NCBI GenBank assembly: GCA_037440385.1
Contig: JBBIUI010000031.1
Coordinates: 1 to 24,458, forward strand
DNA from: CG2-30-68-42 sp037440385
Lineage (GTDB): Bacteria; Pseudomonadota; Gammaproteobacteria; Burkholderiales; Rhodocyclaceae
Reading direction: 5' to 3'
DNA: 24,458 nucleotides
The translations under genes were made by a program, and so were the position numbers. Positions 16,605 to 22,263 of this stretch are shown in pieces; the first letter of the stretch is position 1; every line of letters begins with the position of its first letter. The notes below the pieces were generated by a model. The model worked only from the letters and a program-made list of their open reading frames with translations. It did not search any database and had not been told where the DNA came from.

Positions 16605-17543
16605 TCACGCGGCCACGTACTCCGGCAGCGGCCGGGCGGAAATGCGCGCGGTGCCGGTCAGCGCGGACCAGTCCGCCCACTCTTCCAGCACCGCTGCGGC
16701 GTAACGGTGTACCGTGGCCGGGTCGAGTTCGAGGATCTGCGCGCGCAGATATGCGCAAGCCAGCGGCTGCGAGACATCGCCCGACGAGAAGGTGATCTCC
16801 GCGAGCTGGCTGCAGAACTGGAGCGCACCGGCGAGCCGGTAAGCGGTCGAATCGGGCGCGAATCCGCCTGCCTCCGGATCCTGTTGCCAGTAGGCGACCT
16901 CTGCGATCGTGGTCGGCACGCCCCACTGCGCGAGCAGCACTGCGGCGAGCTCGTTCTGATCGAAACCGAACGCTGCGCGCTCTCGAGCGTCGAGATCCTC
17001 ACACGTGCCGTTGCAGCCGCGCAGCAGTTCTCCGTATTCGCCCGGCGCACCGGTCGCGAAGGCCAGCCGCCCGATGCGCCCGAGCAGCCCCAGCACGAAG
17101 GCTTCGTCGCCGGGAAAGCCGTCACAGTAGTGCGACACCTTCTGCATCGCGACGCCCGCATACAGAGAGCGCGCCCAGTATCGGTCGTAGTCGAACCCGA
17201 TGCAGCGGCCTTCGCGATACCGGTTCATGAGGGAATGCGCGATGGCATAGACCCGCACCATGTTCATGCCCAGTCGAGACACCGCGCGCTGCACGTCGAA
17301 GATCCGAGCCATACCCGTGAAGCGGGCCGCATTGGCGCAGCGGATGATGAAGGCGGTCAGCGCGGGGTCCGATTTCACGAGACGCACCGCCTCGGCGATC
17401 CCGGCATCGGGATCCTGCGCGAGCTCCATCAACTGCATGGCCACGCCGCGCGGGCTCGGCAAGTCGCCGCCCGCCAGCACGAACGTGCGGATGTCCCGGA
17501 CCGAATGCTCACGTGGTACGACGGATGCATGCATGAGGCTCAT
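16605..17543 (-). CDS. HDOD-domain signalling protein
   Basis: 312 residues. The HDOD region (about 25-230) is recognisable from LPSPRGVAMQLMELAQDPDAG, VKSDPALTAFIIRCANAA, AVSRLGMNMVR and the later EAFVLGLLGRIGRLAFA. HDOD domains are HD-like folds without the full metal site and appear in stress, c-di-GMP and motility signalling, where they act as protein scaffolds. The ATG has AGGAG at good spacing, overlapping the end of the upstream DUF1631 gene; the gap is three bases, so the two are co-transcribed. It converges with the hydrolase gene six bases away. The specific role is unknown. Confidence 0.88.
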   Translation of the reverse strand: MSLMHASVVPREHSVRDIRTFVLAGGDLPSPRGVAMQLMELAQDPDAGIAEAVRLVKSDPALTAFIIRCANAARFTGMARIFDVQRAVSRLGMNMVRVYAIAHSLMNRYREGRCIGFDYDRYWARSLYAGVAMQKVSHYCDGFPGDEAFVLGLLGRIGRLAFATGAPGEYGELLRGCNGTCEDLDARERAAFGFDQNELAAVLLAQWGVPTTIAEVAYWQQDPEAGGFAPDSTAYRLAGALQFCSQLAEITFSSGDVSQPLACAYLRAQILELDPATVHRYAAAVLEEWADWSALTGTARISARPLPEYVAA

Positions 17544-17546
17544 GTG

Positions 17547-19727
17547 CTACTCCTGTTCCTGCAGGCTCACCAGCACGTCATCGACGATGCGATCGAGCAG
17601 CGGGCGATCCTCGGCGAGCGCCGCGCTGCCGTCGCCGAACCTGCGTGCAAGCTCCGGGCGGCTGAGCGCCATCGCGCGCTCGCCCTGCCGGTTCGTGAAC
17701 AGATACATCGTGCGCGCCGGACTGATCCACGACAGGCGCACCCGGCGAAGGATGCCTGCCTCGTCGCGCACGTTGAGCCAGCAGCCGCGCTTCAGGCGCT
17801 CGAATTCGGAACGCTCGCACTCGTCGGCTCCGTCCGCGACGGGAACGGCGGGCGCCGGATCGGCGAGCGGCGCGGCGATCCCCGGTGAGTCCGCCGCGAC
17901 GGCTGCCGGCCGCGACACCCCCGCGCCCATGCCCGCCTTGACCGCCGCAGCGTGCAGCTTGACGAGTCCGGAGAAGAACTCCTCCTGGATCGGCCGGTCG
18001 ATGCCGGCGTCATCAAGCCCCTCGCGCAGGCCGCGCAACAGTGCCGGGATGATGCGCACCAGCCTGCGGCGTTCTTCGGCGCCCTGTTTCGGCGCCACGC
18101 TCCAGACCAGATCCTGCATCGTCGCGGCGGCGCACTGCCATAGCGCGCCGTCCTGCCCGCCGGTCAGCGCGGCATTCGTCAACACCTGCAGCCACGCTCC
18201 GGCCAGAAACTGACGCACCGACTCGGGCAGTCCGCCGTCATTCACATGCGCGGCCACGGCGTCCTTTGCGACGGCGGATGCGATCTCGAACCGTTCGCGA
18301 TTCTCCAGTTGCGTGGTCAGATCCGCCGTGCGCGCGTCCGCGCGGCGTTCCGTCTCTGCGAGAAAGGCGTCGAGCTCCGCGAGGCAGGCCGAGAACAGGC
18401 CGGCGTCATCCGAGAACTCGCTCTGGATGCGCTCGACGATCGATTCGGCGATCCGATACAGGCTCGCATCGGCCGAGAGCGTGCCCTCCCAGTCGGCCGC
18501 CGCCTGCGCGAGGGTATTGACCAGCCGTCGCGCCGGATGATGCCGATTGGAGAAAAATTCTCGTTCGAGCAGGGCGAGTTTCAGCAGCGGTATCTGCAGC
18601 CGGCCGATCAGACCCTTCATCAACGCAGGCACGCGCGGATCGTCGAAGATGTAATCGAAGAGCGTCGCAACGACGTCGATGAGGGCCGAATCGAATTCGC
18701 CCACGTGCTTGCCCAGCCCGCTGTCGAGCAGCGCATGCAACAGGTTGGAGGTGTCGCCGGCCGCCGGATGCAGATCGAGCGGCTCGCCACCGATGGTCAG
18801 ACCGGACTCGCCGCGTTGCAGCCGATCGAGCAGGCCGATCAGCTCCCCGCTCACGCCGGATGCCGCATCGAGTCCGTCAGCGCACGTGCCGCCGGTCCCC
18901 CGGTTGGTCTCGCCGGCGGCGAGCAACTGGCGCAACACGCCGAGAAGATCGTTCTCCGGTGCCGCTGCGGCGGCGCCACCCACGGTTTCGCCGGCCGCGG
19001 ACACGCGGCTGCCGCTCATGCCTGTCGGGCGATTGCGGCGAAACACATGGCGCACCCGCGGCAGCACGCGCCGGGAGACCAGATGCCGATTGATTTCGCG
19101 GTACAGCGCCGCCATCTCGGCCGCCAGCCGGTTCGCAAACTGTTCCAGCAGCAGCGTTCTGACCGATCGCGGGCTGTCCATCTTCCAGCACACATCCTTG
19201 AGCACCTGACAGACGGTTTCCGGCGCGAACGGGTCGTTTTCGGCACGTACTTCGGGACGGCCGAACAGATGCGCGAGCCGCGGCTTGAGTTCGGCAAGCT
19301 CCGCCTCGCAGGCCCCGCCCATCCGGTTGGCGAGGTTTCGGACGGTCACTTCGTCGGCGACCTCCTCCCTGGCAACCAGCGACAGTTCGAGCACCGTACC
19401 ATCGTCCGCGCCGTAGACGCCATCGGCGTGCGTGGGCACTTCCGACTTCTGCTGGAAACTGCGCTGAAAGGTGCTGCGAAACTGGCGATCGATGTCCGAC
19501 TTCACGAGCGCGAGCTGGCGCTGCGCCTCGGTGTAGAGCTTGACCTGATCGCTGCTGATGGCTGCGTCGAACCGGCCGAGCAGGTCGGCCTCGATATCCG
19601 CGATCGACGCTGCGATGGCGCCGCACAGCCGGTCGAGCACGAGATCGCGGCACTCTGCGAGCACCTCGGCATTCCTCGGCGTCCCGGCTGCCCGAGGTGC
19701 GTCGTCGTTGCGTTCTGCGAGTGCCAT
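17547..19727 (-). CDS. DUF1631-family protein
   Basis: 726 residues, full length for the family. It is mostly helical and acidic, without membrane segments or signal peptide. Visible marks are the N-terminal LYTEAQRQLALVKSDIDRQF, the central RVPALMKGLIGRLQIPLLKLALLEREFFSNRHHPARRLVN, which is the most conserved block I recall for DUF1631, and a C-terminal beta-rich part with RVRLSWISPARTMYLFTNRQGERA that resembles a PilZ-like barrel without the RxxxR motif. The function is unknown; related genes often sit with signalling or motility genes, from memory. Here it precedes an HDOD gene by three bases, which suggests a shared signalling task. GGAAGG precedes the ATG closely. Confidence 0.85.
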   Translation of the reverse strand: MALAERNDDAPRAAGTPRNAEVLAECRDLVLDRLCGAIAASIADIEADLLGRFDAAISSDQVKLYTEAQRQLALVKSDIDRQFRSTFQRSFQQKSEVPTHADGVYGADDGTVLELSLVAREEVADEVTVRNLANRMGGACEAELAELKPRLAHLFGRPEVRAENDPFAPETVCQVLKDVCWKMDSPRSVRTLLLEQFANRLAAEMAALYREINRHLVSRRVLPRVRHVFRRNRPTGMSGSRVSAAGETVGGAAAAAPENDLLGVLRQLLAAGETNRGTGGTCADGLDAASGVSGELIGLLDRLQRGESGLTIGGEPLDLHPAAGDTSNLLHALLDSGLGKHVGEFDSALIDVVATLFDYIFDDPRVPALMKGLIGRLQIPLLKLALLEREFFSNRHHPARRLVNTLAQAAADWEGTLSADASLYRIAESIVERIQSEFSDDAGLFSACLAELDAFLAETERRADARTADLTTQLENRERFEIASAVAKDAVAAHVNDGGLPESVRQFLAGAWLQVLTNAALTGGQDGALWQCAAATMQDLVWSVAPKQGAEERRRLVRIIPALLRGLREGLDDAGIDRPIQEEFFSGLVKLHAAAVKAGMGAGVSRPAAVAADSPGIAAPLADPAPAVPVADGADECERSEFERLKRGCWLNVRDEAGILRRVRLSWISPARTMYLFTNRQGERAMALSRPELARRFGDGSAALAEDRPLLDRIVDDVLVSLQEQE

Positions 19728-19939
19728 TCGCCTTCCCGGATGATCCAGAAGACGTTTACGGCACCGGTGCGCTCACCTTGAGCCGGCGGATCGCGCGGTC
19801 CGTCGCACGGTCGCGCCGGCCCGAGCCTCGCGCACGATGCCAACTGCCTTGCGGCGCCGGCGCACGGGCTCGGGAATTCGTGCAGAATGCGGCCGTCCGG
19901 GGTCACCTGCTCCCATCGACCGAACGGCGGATCCTCCCG
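19728..19939. other. Divergent intergenic region, 212 bases
   Basis: This separates the DUF1631 gene (minus) from the PNPOx-like gene (plus) and must hold both promoters. I find no convincing -35/-10 pair. GGCGCCGGCGC-type GC repeats lie at about 19852-19862. Confidence 0.4.
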
Positions 19940-20407
19940 ATGCCAGAGATTGCGCGCGAAACGGTGCTTCGCTACCTGCGGGAGCATCACGTCATGACGA
20001 TCGCCACGCACGGGCCTGCGGGTCCGTGGGCCGCGGCGGTCTTCTACGCCAATGACGGCTTCGCGCTGTGGTTCCTTTCGTCGCCCTCGAGCCGCCACTG
20101 CACGAACATTTCGAAACAACCGCGCGTATCCGCCACGATCCAGCGCGATTACGCCGACTGGCCGGAGATCAGGGGGATTCAGCTCGAGGGTACCGCCTGC
20201 GAGATCCGCGGCGAGGAACGCGAGCGGGCGCGCGGCCTTTATGCGGCGAAATACCCGGCCGTCGACAATCTGGCGCACGCACCGGCCGCGCTCGTCGAGG
20301 CCATGGCGAAAGTGCGCTGGTACAAGATCGTGCCGGACCGACTCTATCTGATCGACAACTCGGTCGGTTTCGGCCATCGGACGGAAATCGACCTCACCGG
20401 ACGCTGA
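19940..20407 (+). CDS. Pyridoxamine 5'-phosphate oxidase-like flavin-binding protein
   Basis: 155 residues from the ATG at 19940 (MPEIARETVLRYLREHHVMTIATHG). The split-barrel FMN-binding fold is indicated by VMTIATHGPAGPWAAAVFYA, ALWFLSSPSSRHCTNISKQPRVSATI and GIQLEGTACEI, the usual pattern of the YhbP/PNPOx-like group. The C-terminus (RWYKIVPDRLYLIDNSVGFG) matches the family's last strand. Members bind FMN, F420 or haem and most are not true vitamin B6 oxidases. The Shine-Dalgarno is weak (GGCGGA, 9 bases upstream). The cofactor cannot be told from sequence alone. It appears to be a single-gene unit. Confidence 0.85.
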   Translation: MPEIARETVLRYLREHHVMTIATHGPAGPWAAAVFYANDGFALWFLSSPSSRHCTNISKQPRVSATIQRDYADWPEIRGIQLEGTACEIRGEERERARGLYAAKYPAVDNLAHAPAALVEAMAKVRWYKIVPDRLYLIDNSVGFGHRTEIDLTGR

Positions 20408-20978
20408 CCGCGCAGTGCGCCGCGCAACGTTACGATTCTCGGCGATGCATCGCAAGCGGCCCGTGCGGGCGGGACACCCGGGAGTGCGGGATGATCGTCG
20501 GGAAGCCCAAACGGGGACCGTCCGGCGGCGGGCGCTTTGCTGTCGAAAATTCTTGCAGCGCCATGCCGAAACGGCTCGCACCGATTCCGCAGATTGCGAA
20601 ATTTGCAGCACGTGTGCCCGGCGTCGACGATCTCGACCGGTCGGCGTCAGTCATCCTCGCCGGCGGAAGCGAGGCGTAACGGACGGCTATCCTTTCGGTA
20701 TTGCCGTCGGTTTCCGGGCTTTGCTCAAAACGGCGGGCCGTGATGCCATGGGTGGGGGTGCGGGAGCGGCATTAGGGCATGGCGGGCTCCGACGGCATGG
20801 CTGTCCGGAAAAGCTTTCGATTTTTATCGGAAGGGCCGCGTCGAACGGGACACCGCACGACGACGGTACTCGCAGCCGATGACTGGGCAGCGGTCGGTCA
20901 AGTCGCGCGCAGTGGCCGGATCAACCGAATCCCGCTTGTCCGCCCGCCCGGTAGGCCAGAACGACACCCGACGGCTGC
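20408..20978. other. 571-base stretch without a convincing gene
   Basis: All six frames give only short ORFs. The best is 20491-20679, listed separately. The base composition is more mixed than in the flanking genes, with short AT-rich runs (about 20546-20551 and 20817-20829), and no tRNA, rRNA or inverted terminal repeat is apparent. It marks the boundary between the housekeeping-like left part and the regulator/envelope cluster on the right, and may hold decayed or transferred DNA. Confidence 0.5.
20491..20679 (+). CDS. Possible small hypothetical protein
   Basis: 62 residues starting MIVGKPKRGPSGGGRFAVEN and ending ASVILAGGSEA. A GGGAG Shine-Dalgarno sits six bases before the ATG. The protein is basic at the N-terminus with no membrane segment and no domain that I recognise. 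It could equally be a chance ORF or the remnant of a lost gene. Confidence 0.25.
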   Translation: MIVGKPKRGPSGGGRFAVENSCSAMPKRLAPIPQIAKFAARVPGVDDLDRSASVILAGGSEA

Positions 20979-21422
20979 TCAACGCGGCCGTGCTCCGTCA
21001 GTGGCGGGCCGAGGATGCAGCGTATGCTCAAGGCGCTTCACCATGTAAGCGCATATCGGACACTCGGCCTGTGCCCGCCTGAACCACTGCAATGCTTCGT
21101 AGCGGTCGGCGGCGATGCCCGGACCGAAGGTCGGCTCACCCGTTAGCAACATGAACGCCAGCGTGCGCTGGGCCGGCACATACCCGCCTTCGGCGGCTTG
21201 ACGCATCAGCACGATGGCCGCACTGTCGCGATGGTCTTCCAGCAGCTCGACCGCCTCGTCGTAGGCGGCAGGGGCCGCCGACGCCGCCGACGCAAGCAAC
21301 ATCCCGGCGGTCAACAGAATGGCGCAACCGGCACGGCGCAGCAGGTGGTAACGGCCGTCCGGGACCCGGTGTGTCCGACGGGCGGCGGTCTGGTACCTGA
21401 GGATATCTGATAAGCGCATCAT
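20979..21422 (-). CDS. Small secreted Sel1/TPR-repeat protein
   Basis: 147 residues. The ATG at 21422 has AAGGAG eight bases upstream. A basic N-terminal stretch of about 30 residues (two possible later starts are not needed) leads to a hydrophobic signal segment (AGCAILLTAGMLLASAASA) with an AxA cleavage site. The mature part has a Sel1-like pair of helices: AAIVLMRQAAEGGYVPAQRT, then TFGPGIAADRYEALQWFRRA. A CPIC pair near the C-terminus may form a disulfide. Sel1 proteins are periplasmic or cytosolic scaffolds for protein contacts. It follows the PQ-loop gene by 57 bases on the same strand and is probably the last gene of the small operon. Confidence 0.8.
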   Translation of the reverse strand: MMRLSDILRYQTAARRTHRVPDGRYHLLRRAGCAILLTAGMLLASAASAAPAAYDEAVELLEDHRDSAAIVLMRQAAEGGYVPAQRTLAFMLLTGEPTFGPGIAADRYEALQWFRRAQAECPICAYMVKRLEHTLHPRPATDGARPR

Positions 21423-21476
21423 GGCGTTTCTCCTTGCGGCAGGTGGATGATCGACGGCCCAGGGGCCATCCGGTGG

Positions 21477-21516
21477 GGCTCAGCCGCGAAACGGCGCCGA
21501 TGTTGTTGTCTGCGCC
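21477..21516. repeat. Direct repeat copy 1 at the 3' end of the PQ-loop gene
   Basis: 40 bases that recur at 21553-21589 with a single three-base (TTG) difference. This copy contains the stop codon actually used by the PQ-loop gene. Confidence 0.85.
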
Positions 21517-21866
21517 GCCGGGTGTTGTAATCCGTGGAGGGGGATTACTGATGGCTCAGCCGCGAAACGGCGCCGATGTTGTCTGCGCCTCCACACGATC
21601 AGGACGACCAGGAATGTGGTGGCGGCAAGATTTCCGGCGAAGATCCACGCCGAGCGGAAGTCCCGTAACACATAAACGGCATAAAGCAGAGCGGTCAGGT
21701 GCGCGAATGCGAAGTAACTCCAGGTCGAGACGGACACGCTTCTGGCACCGATGGGGCAACGCCAGGCCGCGATCATCTGCGGCAGGTACGCGAGGATGCG
21801 GCCACTGTTGGCGACCAGGAAGACCCAGCTCAGAATCTCGGCCCATTCCGACGCAGTGCCGGTCAT
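21480..21866 (-). CDS. PQ-loop / SemiSWEET-like three-helix membrane protein
   Basis: 128 residues from the ATG at 21866, which overlaps the stop of the gene before it (ATGA) and has GGGGGT just upstream; the in-frame ATG at 21917 has no ribosome site. There are three predicted helices: one ending in the LPQM (PQ) motif (about residues 9-32), one around STWSYFAFAHLTALLYAVYV, and one around WIFAGNLAATTFLVVLIVW. SVSVSTW between helices 1 and 2 resembles the SemiSWEET/PQ-loop pattern. SemiSWEETs dimerise to move small sugars or similar solutes; transport here is inference. The tail after residue 95 (about 33 residues, polar) comes from a duplicated DNA segment and is unlikely to belong to the original fold. 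Confidence 0.75.
   Translation of the reverse strand: MTGTASEWAEILSWVFLVANSGRILAYLPQMIAAWRCPIGARSVSVSTWSYFAFAHLTALLYAVYVLRDFRSAWIFAGNLAATTFLVVLIVWRRRQHRRRFAAEPSVIPLHGLQHPAAQTTTSAPFRG
21553..21589. repeat. Direct repeat copy 2 inside the PQ-loop gene
   Basis: 37 bases matching 21477-21516 apart from one missing TTG triplet. The PQ-loop gene reads this copy in a different frame (Arg/His-rich) from copy 1 (Thr/Ala/Pro-rich). A small inverted repeat, TAATCC/GGATTA (21528-21547), lies between the copies. Confidence 0.85.
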
Positions 21867-22171
21867 GTCGACCCCCGGCGCATCAGGCGGGCGAACGCGA
21901 CCGGATCGCCAAGACATGTCCGGTAAGCTTGGCGCTGCACCTTTCGGAACGGTTCTCCATCAAGGATGGAGTAGTTACGGGCGGCCACGGATCGAGCCAG
22001 CGCAATGCAGTCGATCGGTATCGTCCAGTCGGTACTGGCGGCGAAAATCAGCCCGCCGATACCGACCACCAGAAACAAAACACTGCTTGCCGGTAGAGCC
22101 CGTAGCACCGCGGGTTCGGGCGCCATCGAGGATTCCCGATGGCAATTTTCTTGAATGCCAAGATCGCGCAT
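21863..22171 (-). CDS. Small single-helix membrane protein
   Basis: 102 residues from the ATG at 22171, chosen because GGGAG lies six bases upstream; the in-frame ATG at 22189 sits inside a palindrome without a ribosome site, and an ATG at 22126 is also possible. One hydrophobic helix (SSVLFLVVGIGGLIFAAS) is followed by about 55 soluble residues (IPIDCIALARSVAARNYSIL...) that probably face the periplasm. Two cysteines in that part could pair. I do not recognise a family. The stop overlaps the start of the PQ-loop gene (ATGA), so the two are translationally coupled and may form a complex. Confidence 0.65.
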   Translation of the reverse strand: MRDLGIQENCHRESSMAPEPAVLRALPASSVLFLVVGIGGLIFAASTDWTIPIDCIALARSVAARNYSILDGEPFRKVQRQAYRTCLGDPVAFARLMRRGST

Positions 22172-22188
22172 GGCCGGCTCCCGGGTCA

Positions 22189-22205
22189 TCGGTCGATTCG
22201 ACCGA
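22189..22205. promoter_or_regulatory. 17-bp palindrome in the leader of the small membrane operon
   Basis: TCGGTCGA-T-TCGACCGA is a perfect 8-bp inverted repeat around one base. It lies between the candidate -10 and the ribosome site of the 22171 gene, the position of an operator. No neighbouring gene encodes an obvious dimeric repressor. Confidence 0.45.
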
Positions 22206-22227
22206 CGACCACGTTAGCGCCAGCGGT

Positions 22228-22247
22228 CTGACGGATGACTGACGGAT
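22228..22247 (-). promoter_or_regulatory. Two 9-bp direct repeats at 11-bp spacing: candidate SARP-type activator site
   Basis: On the minus strand, ATCCGTCAG occurs twice with a TC spacer (period 11 bp), and a weaker ATCCGACGG lies 12 bases upstream. About 11 bases downstream is TAACGT, a possible -10. SARP/BTAD activators bind direct heptamer repeats with an 11-bp period next to the -10. The gene immediately upstream on the same strand encodes such a DNA-binding head. The repeats are seen; their use is inferred. Confidence 0.5.
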
Positions 22248-22263
22248 ACCCCGTCGGATCTTT

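Noticed and set aside
18246..19781. Plus-strand ORF opposite DUF1631
   Set aside because: Antisense shadow; it overlaps the DUF1631 start region and has low-complexity composition.
20810..20835. Rho-independent terminator near the AT-rich run
   Set aside because: The possible stem (CGAT/ATCG around TTTT) is only four base pairs with no adjoining GC stem.
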